From: an uncultured Roseburia sp.
GTDB lineage: Bacteria > Bacillota > Clostridia > Lachnospirales > Lachnospiraceae
Assembly: GCA_934309475.1 (NCBI GenBank)
Contig: CAKRDK010000004.1
Span: 68,820 to 132,819, forward strand
Direction: 5' to 3'
DNA: 64,000 nucleotides
A program made the translations under genes and the position numbers. The notes beneath the pieces are model-generated. The model was not told where the DNA came from. It did not search any database and saw nothing but the letters and a program-made list of their open reading frames with translations. The first letter of the stretch is position 1, and every line of letters begins with the position of its first letter. This document shows positions 44,120-53,751 of the stretch, one piece after another.

Positions 44120-47100
44120 TTCGTTTTCTCCTTCACGCGAATCACTTCCTGCAACCGGAATGAATAAAGCAGCATCTCTTTTACCCGAACACCTTTTTGT
44201 GCATAAATACGCTCCAGCGCTTCTGCATAAAGTCTCATCTGTGCCTCATACCGGTCGACTAACTCCTGTGCCGTCTCCACACGATCCGTCTTGTAATCGA
44301 GCAGCACAATTCCGTCTTCCTCTTCCCAGAACGCATCGATAATTCCTTGAATCAGCGTCAGATCCTCTTCTTTTTGTTCCTGCACATTTTTTAGTGCCGT
44401 TACCTCTTTTGGTTCCATTACATCTTTTGATGTTGTTTTCTCTTTTTGCACCGGTGTATCTTTTGGTGTCGTTTTCTCTGCCCCCGCAGTGCCACCGGCA
44501 TTTCCGAATCCGAACATCTCTAATTCCTGCTCCGAAAATCCCATCACAAACGGACGCTCCCGGAACAGACAGCCCTTTTCTTCCGCTGTACCCATGCGCT
44601 TTCCTGTTTCCGATTTCAAAAATGCTTCTACCACAGGAATTTTTACAAGGTCTGCCATATCTTTCGTCAGCTTTCCTTCCTGTAACATCTGCGCGACCTG
44701 TTGTGCGCAGGACGCCGGATTTGAGAATTGGTAGCATTCCATGACGCGGTGCACGGCGGTTCCGCGCAGTGCGCCCTGGTTTACTTCTTCCTTCTGCTCC
44801 ACAAATTGCGGTACATACGGCACATATTCCTCCTGCATAAAAAGCGGTACGGTCTCTTCCTGCTCCGCTTCAAAATGTTCCCGCATGGCACGATGTTTCA
44901 ATTCTGACACGGAATATTTATTTTTTCTCGTGACATCCTCTTTCCACGGATATCGGAACGAAAAACGTTTTTCTAAAGCCTGTACCTGCTTCTCATCCAC
45001 AGACGCTATCTCCTGCCGGCACGCTGCGTAGGCTTCCTCTAAATTTATCTGCTGCGCCAGTTCTTCCGTCACAAGTTCTTCTGCATTTACAAGCGTAATT
45101 TTATATCTTCCATTGTACGCGTAAGCCGCCGGAAGTATCCAGTCAAAATAGCTCATCGCGCTTTCCCGCTGCAGATACGGGAGCGGCCTTTGTGCTTCCT
45201 GTTCAAACACACCGTGTCCGGCATCCCTGTGATATGCTTCAAGCTTTTCTGCCGCATTTTTTAAATTGCCGGATAGAATCAGCTTCTCTTTTGCTCTTGT
45301 CAATGCAACGTACAGCACCCTTAACTCTTCGCCAAGGTTTTCCACATCAATCTGTTTTGCGATGGCTTTTTTTACAATGGTCGGGGACTTAATACGGCGT
45401 TTTCCATCCATTGCATCTAAGCCGACTCCAAGTTCTGGGTGAAGCACAAGCTTGCTTCTAACGTCCTGGCGGTTGAAATTTTTACCCATTCCGGCGACAA
45501 TGACAACCGGGAACTCAAGACCTTTACTTTTGTGGATACTCATGATACGCACAACGTCCTCATTTTCTCCCACTGTATCGGCTTCCCCAAAGTCGACATC
45601 GTACCGCTGCAATTCTTCAATGTAACGCACAAAATGAAACAGTCCCTTATAACTGGTGTTCTCGTAGGCAATCGCTTTCTCTAAGAGCATATCCAGATTC
45701 GCGCGCCGTCTCTCACCCGCAGGCATTGCAGCCGCATAACTTCCATATCCGGTCTCTTTTAAAATTGCCTCAATCAGCTCATGAATCGGCGTATCCGGCA
45801 CCATGGCGCGCAATTTTTCATAACACTGCCAGAAACGGAAAAGTTTTCGTTCCATTTGGCTTAATTGTTCAAACTGTTCCGTTTGTTCTGATAATTCGAT
45901 ACATTTTTCCATGACACAGACATGGAACGGTTCTTCCTTCCATTTGAGGCGAAGGGTTGCAAGCTCCTCATCGTTCAATCCGCAAATCGGAGAACGCAGC
46001 ACTGCCGTCAATGGAATATCCTGTCTTGGATTATCGAGAATCCGAAGCATGCTAAGGACAATCTGAACCTCTGTCGCAGAAAAATATCCGGTCGCCGAAA
46101 TCGTGTGTGCCGGAATTCCGCTGTCATTTAAAATCTCCACAAAACGCTCCGCCCAGCCATTTAAGCTTCGCAGTAAAATCACGATATCCGAGTAGCGGAG
46201 GGCGCGCAGTTCGCCGGTCTGTTTATCCGTGACAAGCTGTTCCCGCATCAGCCGCTCAATCCGCTTTGCAAGCATTTTTGCTTCTAACAGTTTCTGGTCG
46301 GTCAGTTCGGTATCCTCTAGAATCTCTTCCTTGCTGTCTACCACTAAAATCTCCGGCGCAAACATCGCATTTTCCGCCTGTGGATACGACGCGCCCGGAT
46401 AAAGTGCCGCTTCCGCATCGTATTCCACATTGCCAAAGTCACGGTGCATAATCTTATAAAAAATATCATTCGTGCATGATAAGACTTCCTCACGGCTTCG
46501 GAAGTTCTTATGAAGGTCAATGCGCTGTTCGTTCTCCACATTTCCTGCCGCATCCGTCTGGTAGCGGTCGTATTTTTCCATAAAAAGTTCCGGTCTTGCC
46601 AGACGGAATCGGTAAATACTCTGTTTGACATCCCCCACCATAAAAAGATTATAGCTTCCACGCTCCACCCTCGATATGGATGTTAAAATGCTCTCCTGCA
46701 CCTGGTTACTGTCCTGATACTCATCAATCATAATTTCTTCAAACGTATCCCGGAATTCCTCTGCCGTCTTCTTCGCCTGCTTTGTCTCCTCGTCCACTAG
46801 AATCTGTAACGCAAAATGCTCTAAATCGCTGAAATCCACAAGATTTTTTTCCTGCTTTTTCGCTGCGAACGCTTCCGCAAATGCAATCGTAAGGCGCACA
46901 AGTTCTTCTGCCCTTGGCTTGGTCTGCACAATCTGCGCCAGCATATTCTCCGGTGCCGTGAAAAAGAACTGCTTTTTTAGTTTTGACGTTGCATCCTTCA
47001 CCTGCTGCCGCAGTGCCTTTACCTGTTCCTGCTTGTCCTTATCTCCCGTGAATTTCTTGCGGGAAAGTGCCTCATAGGAAATCCTGTCTATTTTTTCATA

Positions 47101-47910
47101 GTAGTCCGTAAAACTCTGCGCCGTCTCTAGTGCTTCGTACTGCTCTAAATCACTGCGGATTGCACTCTCATACATATCCGGTCCATCTTCAAGCTGTGTC
47201 AGCGCTAGTGCGTCGTGTAAAAGCTTTGTCATATCCGCGCAGACCATACGGATATTTTCGACGAGCGGCTGCATCCACTCTGCCTGATTCAGTTCCTCTA
47301 ATGAAGTGATGTCGTAGCCCCGCACACAGGATGTGAGCCATTCTTTTGGCCATGGATAACTTCTCGAAAACTCAAAAAGCTGCAAAATCATGCCGCTTAA
47401 CGCATCGTCTTTTCTCCCTGCTGCATAGCCCTCCACAAAATCCTTAAACTCCGCCGTCGGCTCCTCGTAATTTTCTGCAAGCACCTGCTTTAAGACATCC
47501 TCTTTTAAAAGTTTTAATTCTCCCTCGTCCCCGATTCTGAAATTCGGTTCTAAATCGATTTCGTGAAAATGATTGCGGATGACATACAGACAGAAACTGT
47601 CGATTGTGGTAATCTGCGCATTGTGAATCAGCGTCATCTGTCTGAGCAAATGTTCGTCTTCCGGATTCTGCTCTAACGCTTTCTCGATGGCAGCACCGAT
47701 ACGCTCCCGCATCTCCGCTGCCGCCGCATTCGTAAACGTCACAATCAAAAGTCTGTCGATATCAACCGGATTGTTTACATCCGTAATTCTTTTTATGATT
47801 CGCTCTACTAAAACAGCCGTCTTACCGGAACCCGCCGCCGCCGAAACTAAAATATTGCGGTCTCTCAAGTCGATAACCTGCTGCTGTTCCTTCGTCCATG
47901 ATACGCCCAT
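44116..47910 (-). CDS. addA: ATP-dependent helicase/nuclease subunit A
   Basis: A 1264-residue AddA. The UvrD-type helicase has VSAAAGSGKTAVL (Walker A), MIDEYQDSNQ (Walker B), and MSIHKSKGLEFPVV and LYVALTRAKEKL in later motifs. The C-terminal RecB-type nuclease has GIIDAFWEEED and VLLDYKTDR. With AddB it resects double-strand breaks and stops at Chi. It starts right at the addB stop codon. A three-copy 12-residue repeat (residues about 1145-1181) is inserted just before the nuclease active site. Confidence 0.96.
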   Translation of the reverse strand: MGVSWTKEQQQVIDLRDRNILVSAAAGSGKTAVLVERIIKRITDVNNPVDIDRLLIVTFTNAAAAEMRERIGAAIEKALEQNPEDEHLLRQMTLIHNAQITTIDSFCLYVIRNHFHEIDLEPNFRIGDEGELKLLKEDVLKQVLAENYEEPTAEFKDFVEGYAAGRKDDALSGMILQLFEFSRSYPWPKEWLTSCVRGYDITSLEELNQAEWMQPLVENIRMVCADMTKLLHDALALTQLEDGPDMYESAIRSDLEQYEALETAQSFTDYYEKIDRISYEALSRKKFTGDKDKQEQVKALRQQVKDATSKLKKQFFFTAPENMLAQIVQTKPRAEELVRLTIAFAEAFAAKKQEKNLVDFSDLEHFALQILVDEETKQAKKTAEEFRDTFEEIMIDEYQDSNQVQESILTSISRVERGSYNLFMVGDVKQSIYRFRLARPELFMEKYDRYQTDAAGNVENEQRIDLHKNFRSREEVLSCTNDIFYKIMHRDFGNVEYDAEAALYPGASYPQAENAMFAPEILVVDSKEEILEDTELTDQKLLEAKMLAKRIERLMREQLVTDKQTGELRALRYSDIVILLRSLNGWAERFVEILNDSGIPAHTISATGYFSATEVQIVLSMLRILDNPRQDIPLTAVLRSPICGLNDEELATLRLKWKEEPFHVCVMEKCIELSEQTEQFEQLSQMERKLFRFWQCYEKLRAMVPDTPIHELIEAILKETGYGSYAAAMPAGERRRANLDMLLEKAIAYENTSYKGLFHFVRYIEELQRYDVDFGEADTVGENEDVVRIMSIHKSKGLEFPVVIVAGMGKNFNRQDVRSKLVLHPELGVGLDAMDGKRRIKSPTIVKKAIAKQIDVENLGEELRVLYVALTRAKEKLILSGNLKNAAEKLEAYHRDAGHGVFEQEAQRPLPYLQRESAMSYFDWILPAAYAYNGRYKITLVNAEELVTEELAQQINLEEAYAACRQEIASVDEKQVQALEKRFSFRYPWKEDVTRKNKYSVSELKHRAMREHFEAEQEETVPLFMQEEYVPYVPQFVEQKEEVNQGALRGTAVHRVMECYQFSNPASCAQQVAQMLQEGKLTKDMADLVKIPVVEAFLKSETGKRMGTAEEKGCLFRERPFVMGFSEQELEMFGFGNAGGTAGAEKTTPKDTPVQKEKTTSKDVMEPKEVTALKNVQEQKEEDLTLIQGIIDAFWEEEDGIVLLDYKTDRVETAQELVDRYEAQMRLYAEALERIYAQKGVRVKEMLLYSFRLQEVIRVKEKTK
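44369..44476. repeat. Three 36-bp tandem units inside addA
   Basis: Units 44369-44404, 44405-44440 and 44441-44476 align without gaps and stay in frame. They encode degenerate 12-residue Lys/Thr/Glu blocks such as EKTTSKDVMEPK. The copies are more diverged than those in comEC. They lie in the linker before the nuclease core. Confidence 0.75.
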
Positions 47911-50900
47911 TTACTCCGTTCCTTTCATCTTTTCAAGAATCGTACTCTCTTTGTCAAATTTTTCTAACCTGTGATACTCATAGCCCGGAAGTCTCACATC
48001 GAATCCGCAAATCATGTGATATGGACAGTAATCACAGCCGGTACGGTTGTCTAACTGGTACGGATAGACAGAGACATCTCCATCTAAAATCTGTCTTCCG
48101 GTCTTTCGGATGATGGTATTGACATACTCCGACATCGCCTCAAAATCAAAGGTACTTGCCGTCTTTGAAGTCGCACGAAGACTTCCGTCTGCCTTCAATG
48201 CAACCGGAATCACCGCAGAACTTCCCGAAAAATCGGTATCCATCTCTCTGTATATCTCCGGCTTTTCGTTGACAAGACCGTTTAATTTCAGTTCCTCTAA
48301 AATGGCACGCCGGATTTCCTCTTCCGATTCCATTCCGGTTCCCTCTACCATCGGGTCGGTGACATGGTAATAGAAAATGCCTGCCGGCTCCGTCTGTTTG
48401 CCCGGATGTTTTTTTCCGACCAGTTCCATCGCCGCATTCAGATACACCACCAACTGTAGTTGTAATCCGTGATATAGATTCAACAGCGAAAAAGAAGTAT
48501 TGCCGGATTTATAATCGATAATCTTAACGTAAACTCTGTCGTCTGTCTCGCAGATGTCAACACGATCAATTCGTCCCTGCAAACGCATTTTTTCCTCATC
48601 ACTCAAGGTAAAATGAACGGCATCGAGATTTCCGGCACGCTGGAACGATACTTCGAATTCACTCGGCACAAAATGCCCTTTCTGCACCTGAGTCGTCAAC
48701 GCCCATATCGTACGGCGCAGGGTTTCTTTCATCCGCCCTAACAGATAACGGCTTCTCGCGTCCTCAAACGCATCACTGTTTTTGCAGGAGAGAATGGCGT
48801 GTTCCATGCTCTCTTCCACGAGCTGCTCCCGCATCTCCTCCGCTACCTCAAACCAGTTATTTCCGGTCTCCTCAAGTCTTTTCGCATAATATTCCAAGGC
48901 ATCGTGATAGATATTTCCCATATCCACACTCGCAAACTGCTGTTCCTCACGCTCTTTCAGGTGGAGTCCATAATTCATATAATGCTGAAATGCACATGCC
49001 GCAAAATTCTCCAACCGCGTAACACTGTTTTCTAAAACTTTTCCATACAATGCCTGGATGACTGCCTTGCTGATTGGCTCATCCGTATGGTGAAAATAAG
49101 ATGCCTGTAAAAGTTTCTGCAAGGTATCCCTGTACTCCGGATGTGCCATGTACCATGCCGCGAGCGCATCCCATTCCCCACGGTTCCAGTCATTTTCATC
49201 CTCGCGGACTTTCTGTAAGCCTTCTAACAAAAACTGCATGCTGTTTTCCGGCGTCAGCAGCATCCTGTGTCCTTCCTCAATCTCTGTAACCTCTTTTCCC
49301 TCAAACATCTTTAAAAGGACGCCGATGAAATAAGAGCGGCGCATCGCCTTTCCCTCTGCACTCATCTTAGAAAAAGACACATACAGCCGGTGCGATGGCT
49401 TCGTCATATTTAAGTACAGATAAAACTTCTGGATAAACACACGTTCTCTTGCTCCCGGTGCCAATTCGAGATGGTTCTCCGTCATCTTTTCCCGCTCAAA
49501 CTGCGAGATGATTCCACCCTGGTTCGCCGATTTCGGCACAATTCCGTCATTAACTCCCACAAAGAACAGAATCTTAATGTGATTCAGACGGGTTCGCTCA
49601 ATATCTCCTAAGATTACCTTGTCATTTCCCGGCGGAATGATTCCAACCTTTGCCGCCTCAAATCCGGCATCTAAAATATCACTGTACTCGCGGATTGATA
49701 ACGTCTCCTCGCCGAGCAACGCCACAATTTTATCAAATAAATCAATCACGATACGGAAAATCTGTGCGTACTCTTTCGCTTTCGCCTGATTTCCCGCCGC
49801 CTGATAGGAAAGTTCCTTTTCCTTTAACTGCTGCTCTACCCGCAGCGCAACTAACATCTGATAAAGCGCCATGGTCTGACTCTTTGTCGTCGCCTTTTTC
49901 TCCCGGAATGCCGCAAAAAGAGGTTCAAACATGCATGCAACCTGCTCTCTTGTCTCATTTAACTCCTCTAAGTCCTCTTTTCCGGTGCGCGTCACTGCTG
50001 TCCAAAGCGTATTCCACTTCTTTCTGCCACGGATTCCCTTCGCAATCACATAATTTTCAAGGCGGTCAATCTGCTCCTCCTCAAGTCCGCTCAAACCGCT
50101 CCGCAGGAAGCGGAAAATGCTCTCATAGGAAAAATCGGATTCTACGACCTCTAATACCGCGCGGATAAATTCCGTGAGCGGGTGAAACAGAATGTTTTTC
50201 GTCTGGTCGATAAAATAGGGAATCTCATACGGCTCAAACGTCTCCGGGACGTAATTGGCGTACTGCGCCACGTCACCTGTCACCACCGCAATCTCTTTGT
50301 AGGAAAATCCCTCTTCCCGGACGAGACGCGCAATTTCTCCCGCCACATAGGACAATTCCTCCCGCGGATTCTTCATGCAGAAAAGACGCACTTCTTCTCC
50401 TGTATTTTTCTGTCCTCTTTTTCTGACACGGAACAGATTCTGCTCCATGAAAAAAAGTCCCGGTGCATTTTTATAGCGGAGATTTGCCCCGTCCTTTAAA
50501 ACCACTGGCTCCTCTACAGGCACCTTGCGCTCCTGCGCAATATTTAGCAGGGAGGAAATCGTCTTTTTACTCATCGCAAACAATTCATGGATTCCTCTGG
50601 AATGATAAAAATCTTCTTCGGCGTCAATCGTCACCGTCACCATTATTTTCTCGGCAAGCGGAAGCAGCACGCCGAACAACTGATTCTGTATCGGTGTAAA
50701 TCCGGTAAATTCATCGAATACAATTACACTATTCGTTATAATCTGAGACTCTTTCGCCACGTCACAGAGCAGGCTTAAGACTTCCTCCGAGGTAATGTAT
50801 TTGCCCTCTAAATACTCGCCGAATCCCTGATACAGCACTAACACATCTTCCAATTTCAACCGGAGTGTCTCACTGATACTGCTTGTCTTTAAAAATTCTT

Positions 50901-51318
50901 CTAACTGCTCCGGTCCGATGTTATACTGCGTCAGTTCCGAAATCAAAGACTTGATTTCCCCGATGTAGCCCATCTTATTGATGTTGCCGCCGAGCACTTT
51001 CAGGCAGTCCTTTTTCTCTTCCGCCACCTTGCGCAGCACCAGATTCTTACCGGTCTCCTCTAACACCATTAAGTTCTGTTTGCCGAGTTCATCAAACACG
51101 CGGTATGCCAGACGCGCAAAGCTCAAGACATCCACATTCATAATGGCATGGTTCTTCTGGCGGCGCACAAGTTCCCTCTGCGTCTGCATGGTAAACTGCT
51201 CCGGTACCAGGACAAGAAAATTTTTCGTCGGTTCTTTTTCCGCTTCCTCTAATACTTTCTCATACAGATAACTCGATTTTCCGCTTCCTGAATTCCCAAA
51301 AATAAACTGTAACGACAT
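47911..51318 (-). CDS. addB: ATP-dependent helicase/deoxyribonuclease subunit B
   Basis: An 1135-residue AddB. The N-terminus has FIFGNSGSGKSSYL (Walker A), and the C-terminal RecB-type nuclease shows VYVKIIDYKSG. Four cysteines for the family's [4Fe-4S] cluster are visible: one in AACAFQHYMNYG and three in CDYCPYHMIC. AddB supplies the second nuclease and Chi recognition. AGAGGAGAG precedes the ATG. It follows tdk by 11 bases and leads directly into addA. Confidence 0.96.
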   Translation of the reverse strand: MSLQFIFGNSGSGKSSYLYEKVLEEAEKEPTKNFLVLVPEQFTMQTQRELVRRQKNHAIMNVDVLSFARLAYRVFDELGKQNLMVLEETGKNLVLRKVAEEKKDCLKVLGGNINKMGYIGEIKSLISELTQYNIGPEQLEEFLKTSSISETLRLKLEDVLVLYQGFGEYLEGKYITSEEVLSLLCDVAKESQIITNSVIVFDEFTGFTPIQNQLFGVLLPLAEKIMVTVTIDAEEDFYHSRGIHELFAMSKKTISSLLNIAQERKVPVEEPVVLKDGANLRYKNAPGLFFMEQNLFRVRKRGQKNTGEEVRLFCMKNPREELSYVAGEIARLVREEGFSYKEIAVVTGDVAQYANYVPETFEPYEIPYFIDQTKNILFHPLTEFIRAVLEVVESDFSYESIFRFLRSGLSGLEEEQIDRLENYVIAKGIRGRKKWNTLWTAVTRTGKEDLEELNETREQVACMFEPLFAAFREKKATTKSQTMALYQMLVALRVEQQLKEKELSYQAAGNQAKAKEYAQIFRIVIDLFDKIVALLGEETLSIREYSDILDAGFEAAKVGIIPPGNDKVILGDIERTRLNHIKILFFVGVNDGIVPKSANQGGIISQFEREKMTENHLELAPGARERVFIQKFYLYLNMTKPSHRLYVSFSKMSAEGKAMRRSYFIGVLLKMFEGKEVTEIEEGHRMLLTPENSMQFLLEGLQKVREDENDWNRGEWDALAAWYMAHPEYRDTLQKLLQASYFHHTDEPISKAVIQALYGKVLENSVTRLENFAACAFQHYMNYGLHLKEREEQQFASVDMGNIYHDALEYYAKRLEETGNNWFEVAEEMREQLVEESMEHAILSCKNSDAFEDARSRYLLGRMKETLRRTIWALTTQVQKGHFVPSEFEVSFQRAGNLDAVHFTLSDEEKMRLQGRIDRVDICETDDRVYVKIIDYKSGNTSFSLLNLYHGLQLQLVVYLNAAMELVGKKHPGKQTEPAGIFYYHVTDPMVEGTGMESEEEIRRAILEELKLNGLVNEKPEIYREMDTDFSGSSAVIPVALKADGSLRATSKTASTFDFEAMSEYVNTIIRKTGRQILDGDVSVYPYQLDNRTGCDYCPYHMICGFDVRLPGYEYHRLEKFDKESTILEKMKGTE

Positions 51319-51329
51319 TTGTCTCTCCT

Positions 51330-51920
51330 CTATTCTTCTGGCATTTCAAACTTGAAATCCGGTCCGAGATTGCCCTCCCGGAAATGTTTTCTGCAAAGCG
51401 CCGTATAGGAATCGTTTCCGCCAAGCACGACCTGCGCACCCTCTCTCACGATACCGTGTTCGTTGAAACGCGCATTGCATTTTGCAGCCTTTCCGCACCA
51501 GCAGACCGTCTTGATTTCCTCGACGACATCAGCCCATGCCAAAAGCCACTGGCTTCCCGGAAACAATTCATTTCTGAAATCCGCACGAAGACCGTAACAG
51601 ATGACCGGGATGTTTAAATCATCTACAAAATGTACGAGACATTCAATCTGCTCCTTCGGGCAGAACTGTGCTTCGTCAATGATGATACAGTCATATTGTT
51701 TCAGTTCCTCTTCCGGCATCTCCATCAGTTCCTCTGTCCAGATGCATTTCTGCTCCAAACCGATTCTAGAGCTTACGGTGCGTTCCCCGTCTCTGGTATC
51801 TGTCATTGGTTTTGCAAGCAGCGCACGCTTTCCTCTTTCCCTGTAGTTATATTCTACCATCAGCGCATTCGCTGTCTTTGAACTTCCCATCGCTCCATAG
51901 CGGAAAAATAATTTTGCCAT
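51330..51920 (-). CDS. tdk: Thymidine kinase (type II, zinc-containing)
   Basis: A 196-residue thymidine salvage kinase. The P-loop is RYGAMGSSKTANAL, a variant of the usual GPMFSGKT. Also visible are CIIIDEAQF (Walker B with the catalytic Glu), YGLRADFRNELFPGS, and zinc cysteines CWCGKAAKC plus a distal CRKHF. It makes dTMP from thymidine in the cytoplasm. The P-loop variant occurs in clostridial kinases as far as I recall. It lies between an RNase H gene and addB. Confidence 0.93.
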   Translation of the reverse strand: MAKLFFRYGAMGSSKTANALMVEYNYRERGKRALLAKPMTDTRDGERTVSSRIGLEQKCIWTEELMEMPEEELKQYDCIIIDEAQFCPKEQIECLVHFVDDLNIPVICYGLRADFRNELFPGSQWLLAWADVVEEIKTVCWCGKAAKCNARFNEHGIVREGAQVVLGGNDSYTALCRKHFREGNLGPDFKFEMPEE

Positions 51921-51960
51921 CTTCGTTTCTCCTGTCCCTTTTCGTTTCTCTTCTCAAACT

Positions 51961-52569
51961 TTATACGCCGATTCCGACCGCTTCTTTTGCCAGCCGGTCA
52001 GCTTCTTCATTCCCTTCCACACCGGAATGTCCTTTTACTTTTACAAAATGTAGTTGTATCTTATCCCGGACAGAATTCACATAATCGTGATATGCCACCG
52101 TCCCCTTCTTGTTGCGCTTCCACGCTCCGGTCGCCCACATTTCAATTCCCATATAATCATAATAAATGGTCAGTTCCGGAAGCCCCAGTCCCACCGCTTT
52201 TTCTATCGCAGCCATACTGCCTAACACCTCTCCCGCAACATTGCGCATCGATGCCATCTCTTCCTCTGTCCCGGAGCCCTGCAAGACAATGCGCTCGGCA
52301 CCATTTTGCAGAAATCCTCCATATCCGTAAACCTTTGTTGCAATATTAAAAGAGCCATCCACAAAAGCAAAAACTTCCGGCTCCTTTTCAGCTCCTGTAG
52401 AAATTTGTTCCTGCTGTCCCTGACCTAGAAACTGCTCTGCTTCCTCTCTTGTCTTAAATCCTTTATAAACTGCGCCCGGATAGCCATGCACCACGCGCTT
52501 ACATTCGTCCCAAGTGAGATAGATTCCTGGTGTTTTTCCTTTTTTGACTGCATAAAATTTTCCTGCCAT
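51961..52569 (-). CDS. RNase H1 with N-terminal viroplasmin domain
   Basis: A 202-residue protein. The viroplasmin/hybrid-binding domain is residues 1-48 (FYAVKKGKTPGIY, VYKGFKTREEAEQFL). A Gln-rich linker follows, then an RNase H domain with its acidic set: Asp71, Glu114, Asp138 and Asp191. It cleaves RNA in RNA-DNA hybrids such as R-loops. ATG 52569 is chosen because GAAAGGT lies eight bases upstream and the sequence from there is the canonical domain start. A longer frame from 52626 has no ribosome site. It heads the tdk-addBA unit. Confidence 0.92.
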   Translation of the reverse strand: MAGKFYAVKKGKTPGIYLTWDECKRVVHGYPGAVYKGFKTREEAEQFLGQGQQEQISTGAEKEPEVFAFVDGSFNIATKVYGYGGFLQNGAERIVLQGSGTEEEMASMRNVAGEVLGSMAAIEKAVGLGLPELTIYYDYMGIEMWATGAWKRNKKGTVAYHDYVNSVRDKIQLHFVKVKGHSGVEGNEEADRLAKEAVGIGV

Positions 52570-52604
52570 TTTATCATACCTTTCATCAAAAATCTTTCTG
52601 TATG

Positions 52605-52613
52605 ATTGTACCA
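52605..52613 (-). promoter_or_regulatory. Extended -10 promoter ahead of the RNase H gene
   Basis: On the minus strand, TGGTACAAT matches TG-n-TATAAT closely and lies about 36 bases before the ATG. The -35 region is poor. Confidence 0.4.
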
Positions 52614-52669
52614 CACTTTTTCTCAAAGCGGGGATTTTTATGTGATAGGAACGAAATTTCCTATTACAG

Positions 52670-52701
52670 AAAAAGCGTCAGAAGTATCTCTCTTCTGACG
52701 C
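52670..52701 (-). terminator. Terminator after the ISVN protein pair
   Basis: GCGTCAGAAG (52675-52684) pairs with CTTCTGACGC (52692-52701), and the minus strand continues with TTTTTC. It lies just after the stop of the 339-residue gene. Confidence 0.85.
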
Positions 52702-52711
52702 CTGTTTTCCC

Positions 52712-53731
52712 TTACGCTTCTTCGTCTATCTGAATTCCTTTCAAGTCCGCCTCTAACAATTTCATACTGTTTTTTATATCATTGAGGCTGGAAGACATAT
52801 CGGTTGTCTGCTGGTTCATCTTCGTCACATCATACATGTCACCGAAGTTCATATCCGGTGCATCATTCTGACGCGCTCTTGCTTCTGCACGGTCTAATGC
52901 TTCTTTTGTTCCTTCCATGATTGCCTGCTCATAAGCACGTCCCTCCTGCACTTTCTCAAGCTGCTCTTCTTTTTCTTCCTTCTTCTCTGCCGCCTTCTCG
53001 GATTCTTCCTCGCGCTTTTTGTTTTCCTCTTCGATGTGATCCATCGCTTCCTGCGCGGCAAGGCCTAAAATATCATCATTTGCGGCTCCCCAGATATCCT
53101 CTGCCGCCTTCTGCGCATCTAACATCGGATTCGATTTCAGTTTTTCCTGCAAAATACTTCTAATATCACTGACATCATCTTTCATGGCATCATAAGCTGC
53201 TTTTGCATCTTTTTTGAAATCTCCTGCACGCTTATTGAGTTCTAGTGCACGCTGCTGATATTCCGTCAGCGGATGTTTCAAAAGCTCGTCAACACGTTCC
53301 GACTCTTCCTTCGTCAGCGGTGTTGACGTCACATTCCGGTTATAATCCTGAAATTTTTTCAACACTTCTAAATCCTGCTGCTCCTGCGAATCAGGTGCCA
53401 CTGCGTACTGTTCCTGAAGTGTTTTTTCATCATTGCTTAACTGCTCCGCCTGCTTTTGTGCCTCTTCCTTTTGCGCCTCCATCTGCTGATAGTGGGCACG
53501 GCGGTCCTCCACCGATTTGCTGACCGCCATATCATTTTCCCATGCGTCACGCACTACTTTCATTGCCTGCTTCTGTGCCTGCTTTCTGCGCTGTGCAATT
53601 GGATTATCCGCTAAACTGGTATCCCCTAAATACAAGGATTCCCTTCCCTGATTCTGCGATTTATTGTGTGCATTTACATGAATGTTTTCCGAAAAACCTC
53701 CCGCTTTGTTTGCATTTACGCTAATATTCAT
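52712..53731 (-). CDS. Unknown 339-residue coiled-coil protein with ISVN N-terminus
   Basis: Not recognised. The N-terminus MNISVNANKAGGF is polar and flexible and shares the pattern M-x-ISVN-x-N with the gene just upstream. A partial echo (IHVNAHNKS) follows. The rest is almost all helix, rich in Glu, Lys, Gln and Ala, with strong coiled-coil character at about 85-110 and 225-265. There is no signal peptide or membrane helix. GGAGG precedes the ATG by eight bases. It is the second gene of a two-gene unit behind a sigma-28-like promoter, which suggests a motility-related job, but nothing specific can be claimed. Confidence 0.75.
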   Translation of the reverse strand: MNISVNANKAGGFSENIHVNAHNKSQNQGRESLYLGDTSLADNPIAQRRKQAQKQAMKVVRDAWENDMAVSKSVEDRRAHYQQMEAQKEEAQKQAEQLSNDEKTLQEQYAVAPDSQEQQDLEVLKKFQDYNRNVTSTPLTKEESERVDELLKHPLTEYQQRALELNKRAGDFKKDAKAAYDAMKDDVSDIRSILQEKLKSNPMLDAQKAAEDIWGAANDDILGLAAQEAMDHIEEENKKREEESEKAAEKKEEKEEQLEKVQEGRAYEQAIMEGTKEALDRAEARARQNDAPDMNFGDMYDVTKMNQQTTDMSSSLNDIKNSMKLLEADLKGIQIDEEA

Positions 53732-53751
53732 TTTTCATCCTCCGTCCCCGT

